A stretch of DNA of 45,222 nucleotides from Niastella sp. (GTDB taxonomy: Bacteria; Bacteroidota; Bacteroidia; Chitinophagales; Chitinophagaceae): the NCBI GenBank assembly GCA_017744515.1, contig JAGIBF010000064.1, forward strand, positions 1 through 45,222, read 5' to 3'. The position numbers and the translations under genes are program-made. Positions 7,376 to 15,175 of this stretch are shown piece by piece. Numbering within the stretch: position 1 is the first letter of the stretch; the number at the start of each line of letters is the position of its first letter. The notes below the pieces were generated by a model. It did no database searches. It was not told the origin of the DNA and was given only the letters and a program-made list of their open reading frames with translations.

Positions 7376-8424
7376 AGATAAAGGCAATACCCAAACTCAA
7401 AATATATTCTTTCCTCTTGTCCATGCCGGTTATTGATGTCGGCATCAACCAGATATTGTACCGCGAAAGATTATGGAGCGAATGGGAGATATGGCTGCTA
7501 TCCTTCCCACTGATATTTGTCCTGGGCTTCTGCTCATTCTATGCGCGGATAAACGCTGCTGCAAAAGTAGAAAGGAAATACCCCGGACTGGACCAAACCT
7601 GGGCACGCATACGATTTAAAATATTGATTTGCCTGATCTCTATGGTCAGTGGTGTCTCGATCGTACTGACGATTTACAGCCTGCTCCATATTGAAGGATA
7701 TTACTTTCGGGCGTCTGATATTTGGCGGGGAGCAGTATTGACCATTTCCGTCAATATCCTGTTTGAAACACTTTACGAAGCCGAGTATGCAATAACGAGG
7801 TACAAAGCAACAGAAGAAGAAAAAGAGGTGTTGCGGCAAACAACCTTCCGGGAAGAGTTCGACTCATTGAAGAACCAGGTGAACCCACACTTCTTATTCA
7901 ATTGCTTTAATACCCTGTCATCCCTCATCCATGAAGACAAGCGAAGAGCCGATCGTTTTTTGAATGAGCTGAGTAAAGTATATCGCTACCTGCTCAAGAA
8001 CAATGAAACAGGCCTTAGCACCTTGGCCAGCGAGCTGCGCTTTGTACATTCCTATTATCAGTTATTACAAACCCGTTATGGAGAAGCCATTCTCCTGCAG
8101 GTGGAAACCGACCCACGTTACGACAACTGGCTGCTACCATCCCTCAGCCTGCAATTACTACTGGAAAATGCAGTAAAACATAATATTGTATCCAGGTCAC
8201 AACCCCTGATCATTCAAATTTACACCAGCGAAGGCCGCTTGGTACTCACCAATAACCTGCAGCGCAGGTTGGTCAATGTGCCCAGCAGCAAAATGGGCCT
8301 TAGAAATATACGGTTGAAATACGAACTGCTGCAACAGGATAACATTATCATTATGCAGGACCATAAAGAATTTACTGTGATCTTACCCCTCCTCGATGAA
8401 CCGCTGGGATTGCTCAACCCTTAG
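7372..8424 (+). CDS. LytS-type sensor histidine kinase, intact motifs
   Basis: A 350-residue paralogue of the preceding gene, starting inside its stop codon (ATGA overlap), so made in coupled fashion. Hydrophobic segments at about 42-60, 83-105 and 118-135 form the membrane domain. The kinase module has QVNPHFLFNCFN with His173, the N-box ENAVKHN (265-271) and a G-box MGLRNIRLKYELL (308-320). It should bind ATP and phosphorylate an Asp on a response regulator, normally of the LytTR type, encoded elsewhere. The pairing with a degenerate sister suggests a heterodimer in which this is the active subunit (inference). Confidence 0.92.
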   Translation: MKIKAIPKLKIYSFLLSMPVIDVGINQILYRERLWSEWEIWLLSFPLIFVLGFCSFYARINAAAKVERKYPGLDQTWARIRFKILICLISMVSGVSIVLTIYSLLHIEGYYFRASDIWRGAVLTISVNILFETLYEAEYAITRYKATEEEKEVLRQTTFREEFDSLKNQVNPHFLFNCFNTLSSLIHEDKRRADRFLNELSKVYRYLLKNNETGLSTLASELRFVHSYYQLLQTRYGEAILLQVETDPRYDNWLLPSLSLQLLLENAVKHNIVSRSQPLIIQIYTSEGRLVLTNNLQRRLVNVPSSKMGLRNIRLKYELLQQDNIIIMQDHKEFTVILPLLDEPLGLLNP

Positions 8425-8910
8425 CGGGCGCCACCTGATCTGCACATCGGTTTTCCTTTTCAACCTTCCAACCAATAAGAAACTGTGGTTTTTACGATCT
8501 TTGAATAGGGAAATTACGTTATAGCACATTTGTACCAGATGTCTTGATAATGTACCGTATAGATACAAACGTATGAGCATAATGGTGAAAGCAATCTACA
8601 TAAATAGATTATTTGTTTCCGTTAATATTATACCCTTAGTTGCATGAGTAGGTTGATGGATGTCAAAATTAAACGCATATACACTATAAATAGGAGAGGT
8701 ATGGCAAAATAGCCCCATTTGGCAATAGATTTGCAGTAATTGAATAAGCAACTTTCTTCTAACTATTGACTCCCCCGCTAAATCCTGAGCGCCGATATCT
8801 CCTGGGTTCTTCACTATTTATAATTCAAGATATAAGGGTGTACCACATGTGGGACATGTATGCTCCGTTTTTAAATCCAATACCCCCAAACAGGCGCCTT
8901 ATGTAGCCTG
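8425..8910. other. Intergenic region, no gene seen
   Basis: This AT-rich stretch separates the kinases from the convergent oxidase cluster. A 72-codon minus-strand frame at 8596-8814 lacks any family resemblance or start context and is not called. TAGATTTG at 8726-8733 matches the Bacteroidota -7 consensus TAnnTTTG, but no TTG at suitable spacing and no downstream plus-strand gene support it. Confidence 0.4.
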
Positions 8911-8944
8911 CATAGAGGTTGTCTCGTCAGAGGCAGCCTCTATG
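8911..8944 (-). terminator. Hairpin downstream of the oxidase cluster
   Basis: CATAGAGG and CCTCTATG pair as the outer stem. The inner TTGTCTC and GAGGCAG pair with wobbles, giving about 15 pairs around a GTCA loop. It lies 9 bp after the stop of the last minus-strand gene of the cluster and between convergent transcription units. There is no clear T-run on the minus strand, so it may act bidirectionally or only protect 3' ends. Confidence 0.5.
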
Positions 8945-8952
8945 ATTTATGC

Positions 8953-9357
8953 TCACGAACCGGAGATGTACGCAATAAAATAATACAAGCCCCACACCAC
9001 CACACCCAGCACAAGCACCCATAGCCAGGAAGGAATACTTTGAGGCGTTTCACTGCCGGCAATAAGAAACCGCGTCTGGTCGCCCTTGCTGTAGGCATTG
9101 ATCATGAGCGGCAGCACCCCATCTACCACGGCGTATTCTGTAATGCCCTCGATACTGATAGCAGGGCCATTACGTACTTCGAAAGGGATCTTGCGGACAC
9201 CTTCCTTGCCAGTGGGGTCGCGGCTCACGATCTTCAGGACATGCTCGCCATCTACGAGCTTACGCGTGTCCAGCTCCAGGTGCACCGGCGTGCTGAAATT
9301 GGCGATGGGCAGCGGCTCATCGTCTATAAAGATCAATATACTACTACGGTCTTCCAT
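8953..9357 (-). CDS. Membrane-anchored beta-sandwich-like protein of the oxidase cluster
   Basis: 134 residues with no N-terminal signal. The first ~105 residues are strand-rich with an Ig/cadherin-like flavour (HLELDTRKLVDGEHVLKIVSRDPTGKEG), and a single C-terminal helix (SWLWVLVLGVVVWGLYYFIAYI) anchors it. I do not recognise a named family. Position at the end of a cbb3-type oxidase cluster suggests an accessory or structural role, with the soluble domain's side of the membrane undetermined. A 182-bp gap filled mostly by repeats separates it from the preceding gene, so co-transcription is likely but not certain. Confidence 0.65.
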   Translation of the reverse strand: MEDRSSILIFIDDEPLPIANFSTPVHLELDTRKLVDGEHVLKIVSRDPTGKEGVRKIPFEVRNGPAISIEGITEYAVVDGVLPLMINAYSKGDQTRFLIAGSETPQSIPSWLWVLVLGVVVWGLYYFIAYISGS

Positions 9358-9365
9358 AATTAAGT

Positions 9366-9525
9366 TGTCACCCTTAGTTTGTCCCTCTTAGCTTGTCCCC
9401 CTCTTAGCTTGTCACCCTCTTAGCTTGTCACCGGGAGTTTGTCACCCTGAGCTTGTCACCCTGAGCTTGTCACCCTGAGCTTGTCGAAGGGTTGTCGAAA
9501 GCTTGTCGAAGGGTCGTCGAAGGGT
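9366..9525. repeat. Expanded bipartite repeat array inside the oxidase cluster
   Basis: About eight degenerate 14-16 bp units (TGTCACCCTGAGCT and variants such as TGTCCCTCTTAGCT) are followed by several TGTCGAAGGGT-type units. These are the same two half-units as at 12-112, here with the left half strongly expanded. Units abut without spacers, so it is not a CRISPR. It separates the last gene of the oxidase cluster from the rest and would be transcribed with it. Confidence 0.9.
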
Positions 9526-9539
9526 TTAACGACATCGAG

Positions 9540-9797
9540 TTAAGAATTGATGATTACATACTTGATATGCTGTTCAGAACGTTCGCCCGGCCTGATGAGC
9601 CATTTGATCGAAAAGAACAAAGTGAGCAACACCAATACAGCCACTATACCAACAATGAGATAGTCCCATTCACTGTCGGGCCTGCCGCCATGCGATACAC
9701 CGCGGGTGATGGCCGGTTGCTGCTTTTGACACGCGTCGCAGGCAAACACGTAAACCTGGTAAAGGCTGCACAACAAGAGTCCGATACACTTCTTCAT
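9540..9797 (-). CDS. Small membrane protein of the cbb3 oxidase cluster (CDACQKQQP motif)
   Basis: 85 residues: an N-terminal signal-like helix (KKCIGLLLCSLYQVYVFA), then CDACQKQQP, then a membrane helix (YLIVGIVAVLVLLTLFFSIKWLI) and a short charged tail PGERSEQHIKY. Similar short proteins accompany cbb3-type oxidases in Bacteroidota as far as I recall. The two cysteines after the signal may bind metal or form a disulfide outside the cytoplasm. Its start overlaps the stop of the diheme cytochrome gene (9794-9797), so coupling is expected. A CcoQ- or assembly-like role is inference. Confidence 0.7.
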   Translation of the reverse strand: MKKCIGLLLCSLYQVYVFACDACQKQQPAITRGVSHGGRPDSEWDYLIVGIVAVLVLLTLFFSIKWLIRPGERSEQHIKYVIINS

Positions 9798-10807
9798 GGT
9801 TTGGGAGTTTTGGATGATGTAGCAATATTGTTCATGATCTTTTGTACCTCCGCTGAGGTCACCTTCGGAGCACTGTTACCCCAGCTTGTTTTCTCGTGGT
9901 TGATGATGGCAGTTACTTCCGCAGCACTCAATTTATTGTTGGTGCCAACAGCAGGCATTGCCCCGTACCCCTCCTTCATGCGCCCGGTGTAGCCATTCAT
10001 GATGATGTCCACAAACAGTTCAGGGTTTTCGTCCAACACGATGGGGCTGCCTTTCAGGGGTGGGAAAGCCCCCTTCAATCCCTCACCATTCGGTTGATGA
10101 CAAGCCTGGCAATTGGCAACGTACAATTCAGCTCCATCAACAGAAACAGTATTATCGGCCTTGCCGGCTGCTGCTGCCTTCTGGTACAGGAACGCCGGCG
10201 TCGGCTTGCCATCCGGCACAGTCGTTTGCTTCAGCGATAACAGGTAATCCACCAGTTGAAGCGCTTCCGGGTTGGCCACTACCTCGTAACCTTCCTCCGG
10301 CATCCCTTCTGCAACATGCACGATTACCTCGCCAGAGGCAGGATCTTTTTTTACACGAAACAAAAACGGATAAGCAGGCATAATCGAAGCAGGCGCCAGC
10401 AGGCGCGGATTGTACAAATGCATTAGCTGCCAGTCAACCGAAGGTTGCCGGGTACCTATATTGGTAAGGTCAGGCCCGGTGCGTTCCGTACCCATAAGCG
10501 TGGCAGTGTTGCGCCAGAGATCGGTACGGTGAATAGGAGCATAATCTGCAGCCATGCTGGGACGTGCGCCCCAGGCCCTGTCCATCTCTACATTGCGCAC
10601 CTGCTGCGTATGGCAGGCCACACAGCCATTGGCAATGAAAACCTGCCGCCCTTTGGCAGCACTGGCACTCAGTCGTTCATAACCCGGCAACACAGCATTG
10701 TTGCGTTGATTGTCGAACGCTGGCAGAATCGCTACCAGCAACGTCAGTGCAAGGAACAGCACAAGCGCAGTGCCGAAGAGCTTTTTATGATTGTTGAAAA
10801 GTTCCAT
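9794..10807 (-). CDS. Diheme cytochrome c subunit of cbb3-type oxidase (CcoO/CcoP-like fusion)
   Basis: 337 residues. One N-terminal anchor (FGTALVLFLALTLLVAILPAF) is followed by a CcoO-like heme domain with GCVACHTQQVR (C62, C65, H66), an Met-ligand candidate in SIMPAYPF (Met143), and then a second cytochrome c domain with NCQACHQPNGEG (C233, C236, H237), as in CcoP. It therefore holds two hemes in one chain instead of a monoheme CcoO plus diheme CcoP. It passes electrons to CcoN at the periplasmic face. It overlaps the ccoN 3' end by 23 bp and the 85-residue gene by 4 bp, a tight operon. Confidence 0.9.
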   Translation of the reverse strand: MELFNNHKKLFGTALVLFLALTLLVAILPAFDNQRNNAVLPGYERLSASAAKGRQVFIANGCVACHTQQVRNVEMDRAWGARPSMAADYAPIHRTDLWRNTATLMGTERTGPDLTNIGTRQPSVDWQLMHLYNPRLLAPASIMPAYPFLFRVKKDPASGEVIVHVAEGMPEEGYEVVANPEALQLVDYLLSLKQTTVPDGKPTPAFLYQKAAAAGKADNTVSVDGAELYVANCQACHQPNGEGLKGAFPPLKGSPIVLDENPELFVDIIMNGYTGRMKEGYGAMPAVGTNNKLSAAEVTAIINHEKTSWGNSAPKVTSAEVQKIMNNIATSSKTPKP

Positions 10808-12923
10808 TAGTTCTTGATTGATAAGCTGCCTTTAATTGTTGAATAGCCGTTTCATTGATGTCCGCCACTTTTGAAGGCGCCAGCATCTTATACACATTCC
10901 ACACAAAGAATAAATGTGACACCCACATGAGGCTGCCGCCAATCGCCCGCCACAGCCAGTAAGGAGCCATCAGCACCACACTTTCTATAAAAGGTCGTTT
11001 TTCCATCCACATAATGCCCCGCAAAGTGCTGCCATACATAAGCGGGATGGTATAGAACAGCACACCGATAAGCGCCAGCCAGAAATGAGCGCCAATGGTA
11101 ATTTGCGGTGCTTCACGACCCGTCAGCCGCGGAAGCAACGCATAGATGGATCCCCAGGCAAAGAAAGCAATGATGCCATACATCGTCAGGTGCGAATGCG
11201 CCACCGTAAAATCGGTAAAATGCCACAACAGGTTGGTAAAGCGGAAAGCCTCTGCCGTACCCTGCAAAGAGCCGGTAACATAAAATACAACTCCGGTAAG
11301 AAAGAAAGGAAGCGTATAACTGCCGGCCAGTTTGTGCCAGGCCCCTTTGAAAGTGAGCAGGAAATTGGTGAAACCTGCACACACCGGGATGATCATACCA
11401 ATACTCCCTACGATAGCAGTAGTTTGCAGCCACCAGGGAATAGAGCTGAACACGAAGTGATGCGTGCCGATAACCGTATAGAAAAAGATCTGCGCCCAAA
11501 AAGCGAGAATGCCAAGGCTGTAAGAATAAATAGGCTTGTTCAATTGCTGCGGCAGGAAGTAATACACGATACCAAGCGTAAACAACATAAACCACATGCC
11601 TACACCTTGATGCATATAATAGCCCTGTACAATGGTTTCACCCAGCCCATCCTGCCACCAGGGCAGATAAGCTACCAGCGTGATCACAAGCGCAAACATG
11701 ATAGCAGCCACGATATACCAGTTCGATATATAAATTTCTTTGGTAGTGCGCCGCGCAATGGTCTGCAAAAAGTTGTGAAGCGTCAGTACAAGACCCGCTG
11801 CAAACAACAACATCACCGGCCAGATATATTCGCGGTATTCGCCACCCCCATTGTTGATCCCGGCCATGAGGCATAGACTCCCTGTTATCACTGCCCCGTT
11901 GATGAGCGCCAGTGCATACCAGCCGGTTTTGATACTGTAAAGCCTGGTATTGCTCACCATCGGCACGATATAATGGCCAAGGCCCAGCATGGCCAGCGAC
12001 GACCAGCCCCAGAACACCATATTGGTATGCACAGGACGCAGGCGCCCAAAGCTCAGCCAGCTGGTGTGATCGATGTCCGGCGACACGAATTTGATACCGA
12101 GGTACTCTCCGGCCGTAGTGCCAAGCACCAGCCAGAAAGCCGCACAGCACAAGTACCAAATGATGAGTCGCGCCAGTTCAGGTGCTATATCTGGCCGCTT
12201 GATAGCCTTCTTTTTAACCGCCACGAAAGGGATCGTTTCTTCTGTGCCCGTTTCGGAGATCAATCCCTTTTTATCCAGCACAGCTTCCATACCCGAAAGC
12301 TCATGATTGGTAAGATGGAAATCGAGGGCGGCTTTCCTTTGCAGCAGTTGTTCCTCCAATACCTGTTGATCCATTGATTGAAGATGAACGGCAAGCTGCT
12401 GCCCTTCCCTGATATTATGCTGGTCTTGTTGCCGGCGGAAAAGGCGGGCCGCCTTCACGATCATGAGCAGAAGCCCCGCAAACAGAGGGATCATGATCAA
12501 TACGATGGTGATAAGAATACCCGGCTGGTCCGTAAGTGAACTACCGGCGCCTTGTGCATGCCCTCCCACCGATAGCAGTGATAATGCGATAGTAATATAA
12601 ACCGGTAAATGATTATTTTTCTGCTTAAGAAGGTCGTCTATTTGAGCACTGCTGAAACGATTGAAGTAACGTTTAAAGATACCCGGGTTTTCAATACCCG
12701 CCTTTTCTTTGAGCTTGTTAAAGGAAGATTGTATTCGCAGCAGCAGGAATAAAGCGGCCACCAGCATGGCGAGCGCAATAAAGCAGGCGAATAACAGCCA
12801 GTTATGACTTACGGCGTTGCCAACCTGTTTGGACTGAGGTGTTTGAGCAATAGCCGTCGACGTTGCCGGCAGGATGATTATCGCCGACAGCAGACGTTTA
12901 GGTAAAAAAGTTAGGGTGTTCAT
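10785..12923 (-). CDS. ccoN: cbb3-type cytochrome c oxidase subunit I with N-terminal extension
   Basis: About 712 residues from ATG 12923; a TTG five codons upstream is open. The first ~240 residues are an extension with hydrophobic segments and charged linkers. The heme-copper oxidase core begins around PELARLIIWYLCC. Ligand motifs are visible: RPVHTNMVFWGW (low-spin heme His), YYMHQGVGMWF (CuB His), FFYTVIGTHHFVFSS (CuB His pair with the preceding Tyr), and HFTDFTVAHSHLTMYG (heme histidines). This is the catalytic subunit reducing oxygen to water with proton pumping at low oxygen. Standard CcoN is about 470-480 residues, so the extension is notable. It is first in its operon; a promoter candidate and an FNR-like box lie upstream. 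Confidence 0.93.
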   Translation of the reverse strand: MNTLTFLPKRLLSAIIILPATSTAIAQTPQSKQVGNAVSHNWLLFACFIALAMLVAALFLLLRIQSSFNKLKEKAGIENPGIFKRYFNRFSSAQIDDLLKQKNNHLPVYITIALSLLSVGGHAQGAGSSLTDQPGILITIVLIMIPLFAGLLLMIVKAARLFRRQQDQHNIREGQQLAVHLQSMDQQVLEEQLLQRKAALDFHLTNHELSGMEAVLDKKGLISETGTEETIPFVAVKKKAIKRPDIAPELARLIIWYLCCAAFWLVLGTTAGEYLGIKFVSPDIDHTSWLSFGRLRPVHTNMVFWGWSSLAMLGLGHYIVPMVSNTRLYSIKTGWYALALINGAVITGSLCLMAGINNGGGEYREYIWPVMLLFAAGLVLTLHNFLQTIARRTTKEIYISNWYIVAAIMFALVITLVAYLPWWQDGLGETIVQGYYMHQGVGMWFMLFTLGIVYYFLPQQLNKPIYSYSLGILAFWAQIFFYTVIGTHHFVFSSIPWWLQTTAIVGSIGMIIPVCAGFTNFLLTFKGAWHKLAGSYTLPFFLTGVVFYVTGSLQGTAEAFRFTNLLWHFTDFTVAHSHLTMYGIIAFFAWGSIYALLPRLTGREAPQITIGAHFWLALIGVLFYTIPLMYGSTLRGIMWMEKRPFIESVVLMAPYWLWRAIGGSLMWVSHLFFVWNVYKMLAPSKVADINETAIQQLKAAYQSRTNGTFQQS

Positions 12924-12959
12924 AACAAAGTCGGCCAACAGATAAATTAACCGTTAGTA

Positions 12960-12990
12960 CAAAGTTGGATGATCGGGCAGGTAAAGTCAA
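12960..12990 (-). promoter_or_regulatory. Putative promoter of the oxidase operon
   Basis: On the minus strand CAACTTTG (12960-12967) differs by one base from the Bacteroidota -7 consensus TAnnTTTG, with TTG (complement of 12988-12990) 20 bp upstream as a -33 element. The leader to the ccoN ATG would be about 30 nt. Confidence 0.4.
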
Positions 12991-13141
12991 GGTAGCAATA
13001 GCGGCTTTCGTTGTATATTCTTAATATGGAAAAGAGCTGTTATGTCTTGTTAAGCTGTTAGTCGCTATTTGATTTAACCGGTTTTTGAGTCCGCAGAATT
13101 TACTATAGAAATAGCAAAGTAGGATAGTAATTCTTTATCCC

Positions 13142-13155
13142 TTGATTTAAATCAG
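13142..13155. promoter_or_regulatory. FNR/CRP-family-like box between the oxidase operon and adh
   Basis: TTGAT-TTAA-ATCAG matches 9 of 10 defined positions of the FNR consensus TTGAT-N4-ATCAA and contains the perfect palindrome TGATTTAAATCA. It lies in the divergent region between a high-affinity oxidase operon and an alcohol dehydrogenase gene, both sensible targets of oxygen control. It is centred about 74 bp upstream of the adh -7 candidate and about 225 bp from the ccoN start. Confidence 0.5.
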
Positions 13156-13221
13156 TGTAGCGCGTGAGTTGAATCAGGAGGCAACCTGCACTGCATCACT
13201 ACTTTTGGCAGGAAGAGAAGA

Positions 13222-13229
13222 TAGCTTTG
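13222..13229 (+). promoter_or_regulatory. Bacteroidota -7 element upstream of adh
   Basis: TAGCTTTG matches TAnnTTTG exactly, about 32 bp before the ATG at 13261. A TTG at 13205-13207 is only 14 bp upstream, shorter than the usual -33 spacing. Confidence 0.45.
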
Positions 13230-13260
13230 GTTATCCGAACACACATAAACTATTCAGGCT

Positions 13261-14295
13261 ATGTTACCAAAAACCATGAAAGCTGCCGTACTATACCAAT
13301 TTGGAAGGCCGCTCACCATCGAAGAAGTGCCCGTAAAAGAACCCGGCAACAATCAGTTGCTCGTAAAAGTAATTACCTGCGGTGTATGCCACACCGACCT
13401 CCACGCCTGTGAGGGCGACTGGCCCGTTAAGCCCAAACTGCCACTGATCCCCGGCCACGAAGCAGTAGGCGTGGTAATTGCCAAAGGGCGCGACGTGAAA
13501 AATGTAAAAGAAGGCGATATCGTAGGGGTGCCCTGGCTCTTCAGCGCCTGCGGATGCTGCGAATATTGCGTGTCGGGCTGGGAAACACTTTGCGGCACCC
13601 AGCAGAATGGAGGATACAGCGTCGATGGCGGATATGCTGAATACGTGATCGCAGAAGCCGCCTACGTAGCACACTTTCCTGCAAATGTAAATTGCCTTGA
13701 AATAGCGCCTATTACCTGTGCAGGCGTCACAGTATATAAAGGACTGAAAGAAACAGACACTAAGCCCGGAGAATGGGTTGCCATTTCAGGCATAGGTGGC
13801 CTGGGCCACCTCGCCGTACAATATGCCAAAGCAATGGGCCTGCACGTAGCTGCAATAGATGTAGCTGACGACAAACTGAAGCTGGCTAAAAGCCTCGGCG
13901 CAGAATTGACTGTGAATGCCAGGGAGCAAGACCCTGGTGCATTCCTTAAAAAGATGACCGGTGGTATGCACGGTGTGCTCGTAACCGCTGTTTCACCCAT
14001 CGCCTTCAAACAAGGCATCGCAGCCCTTCGTCGCAAAGGCACCATAGCCCTCAATGGCCTCCCGCCGGGAGCTTTCGATCTACCCATCTTCGATACCGTG
14101 CTTAACCGCTACACCGTAAGAGGCTCCATCGTGGGTACCAGGAAAGACATGGAAGAAGCGATAGCCTTTGCAGTGGAGGGAAAAGTGAAAGCAACCGTAC
14201 ACGCAGAAAAGCTGGATAACATCAACAATGTACTGGAGAATATGAAAAAAGGAGAGATCAACGGCCGCATTGTCCTGCAGATTGCAGATTTGTAA
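13261..14295 (+). CDS. Zinc-dependent alcohol dehydrogenase (AdhP-like)
   Basis: 344 residues; an alternative ATG five codons in (13276) would give MKAAVLYQFG. All zinc ligands are present: catalytic C43 in GVCHTD, H66/E67 in GHE, and C153 in CAGVTVYKGL; structural C97, C100, C103 and C111. The NAD-binding GIGGLG lies at 178-183. Such enzymes interconvert ethanol and other primary alcohols with aldehydes using NAD. The gene has its own -7 element and a strong terminator. Divergence from the cbb3 oxidase operon across a shared FNR-like box suggests a role in low-oxygen redox balance (inference). Confidence 0.95.
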   Translation: MLPKTMKAAVLYQFGRPLTIEEVPVKEPGNNQLLVKVITCGVCHTDLHACEGDWPVKPKLPLIPGHEAVGVVIAKGRDVKNVKEGDIVGVPWLFSACGCCEYCVSGWETLCGTQQNGGYSVDGGYAEYVIAEAAYVAHFPANVNCLEIAPITCAGVTVYKGLKETDTKPGEWVAISGIGGLGHLAVQYAKAMGLHVAAIDVADDKLKLAKSLGAELTVNAREQDPGAFLKKMTGGMHGVLVTAVSPIAFKQGIAALRRKGTIALNGLPPGAFDLPIFDTVLNRYTVRGSIVGTRKDMEEAIAFAVEGKVKATVHAEKLDNINNVLENMKKGEINGRIVLQIADL

Positions 14296-14320
14296 AGTCC
14301 GCCTATATCCCAACAACAAC

Positions 14321-14357
14321 ATAATGCTCATCCCCGCGGATGGGCATTATTGTTTAT
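14321..14357 (+). terminator. Rho-independent terminator after adh
   Basis: ATAATGCTCATCC and GGATGGGCATTAT form a 13-bp stem with one G-T wobble around a CCGC loop, followed by the T-rich TGTTTAT. It starts 26 bp after the adh stop codon. Confidence 0.8.
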
Positions 14358-14363
14358 GCCGAA

Positions 14364-14430
14364 TGTCACCCTGTCGAAGAGTTGTCGAAGCAAACGCCTC
14401 TTACTTCTTACTTCTTATATCCCTTCAAAG
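14364..14430. repeat. Truncated bipartite repeat plus CTTACTTCTTACTTC run
   Basis: TGTCACCCTGTCGAAGAG-TTGTCGAAG (14364-14390) is a shortened copy of the bipartite repeat, missing GAGCT between its halves. It is followed by a degenerate pyrimidine-rich tandem run (CTTACTTCTTACTTCTTAT, about 14400-14418) related to the CTCACTTCTCAC runs at 22669 and 23846. Confidence 0.65.
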
Positions 14431-14500
14431 TTACCTCCCTACCTGACATCAATCATGTTTCTTCAGACGATAGGTCATAATCCACTGACGTAAGCAATAA

Positions 14501-14508
14501 TAGCTTTG
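14501..14508 (+). promoter_or_regulatory. Bacteroidota -7 element upstream of the YceI gene
   Basis: TAGCTTTG matches TAnnTTTG exactly, with the same core as the adh element, and would give a leader of about 30 nt to the ATG at 14545. No TTG is found at the usual -33 spacing. Confidence 0.45.
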
Positions 14509-14544
14509 TTGTACAAACTTAATTACCAATCAAAAACAACAGCT

Positions 14545-15162
14545 ATGGAACGCTCACCCGCATATAAAAAGACCATTGCTTTTGGCCTCGTATGCTACAG
14601 CCTCTTGCTCACAGTTAGTACCAGCGCACAAATAAAATACCAGTCCGCTGGTGTAAAGATCACAGTAGAAGGAACCTCCAACATACACGACTGGAACATG
14701 AAGTCCGAAAAAGGTACCTGTTCAGGCGTCTTTGACCTGAGCAGCACAGGGACAGTCACAGGCCTCGAGTCGCTCAACTTCTCAGTGCCGGCAGAAAGCC
14801 TTAAAAGTGAAAAATCAGGACTCGATAAAAACTCCTATAAGGCACTGAATACAAGCAAATACAACCTGATCAGTTTTGCATCCGGCCAGGTAACTGTAAA
14901 GCCGGCAGCAGGTACTGCCCACACAGTGGTAACAAACGGTAAACTCACTATTGCCGGGGTTACCAAAGACGTACAGTTTACTGCCAACGGAGTGGTTAAC
15001 CCTGATAAAAGCATCACCTATACCGGGTCATATCAACTGAAAATGACAGACTTCAATGTAGAGCCACCCAGCCTGATGTTTGGCGCTATTAAAACTGCCA
15101 ACGTAGTAACCGTGAAATTTAACCTCGTGCTTAAAGCCGCAAACAACCTTACATCATTATAA
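14545..15162 (+). CDS. YceI family periplasmic protein
   Basis: About 205 residues from ATG 14545; a TTG at 14506 would start before the predicted promoter and is rejected. A signal peptide (KKTIAFGLVCYSLLLTVSTSAQ) precedes a YceI beta-barrel with SNIHDWNMKSEKGTCSG and a central VTVKP..TVVTNGKLTIAGVTKDVQF, which are family hallmarks. The closing FNVEPPSLMFGAIKTANVVTVKFNL is also typical. YceI proteins are lipocalin-like and bind long polyisoprenoid or quinone-like lipids. The next gene, an outer-membrane barrel, starts 13 bp downstream, and a second YceI-like gene follows. Confidence 0.92.
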   Translation: MERSPAYKKTIAFGLVCYSLLLTVSTSAQIKYQSAGVKITVEGTSNIHDWNMKSEKGTCSGVFDLSSTGTVTGLESLNFSVPAESLKSEKSGLDKNSYKALNTSKYNLISFASGQVTVKPAAGTAHTVVTNGKLTIAGVTKDVQFTANGVVNPDKSITYTGSYQLKMTDFNVEPPSLMFGAIKTANVVTVKFNLVLKAANNLTSL

Positions 15163-15175
15163 AAACTGACTTGTT

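Noticed and set aside
8596..8814. 72-codon minus-strand frame in the intergenic region
   Set aside because: No family resemblance, no start context and low-information composition.
9366..9525. Possible CRISPR array
   Set aside because: Units are 14-16 bp, abut directly without unique spacers, and no cas gene is nearby. It is a degenerate tandem repeat of the bipartite family.
11085..11876. 263-codon plus-strand frame
   Set aside because: Antisense to ccoN, rich in Arg/His/Gln as expected of a shadow frame; no family resemblance.
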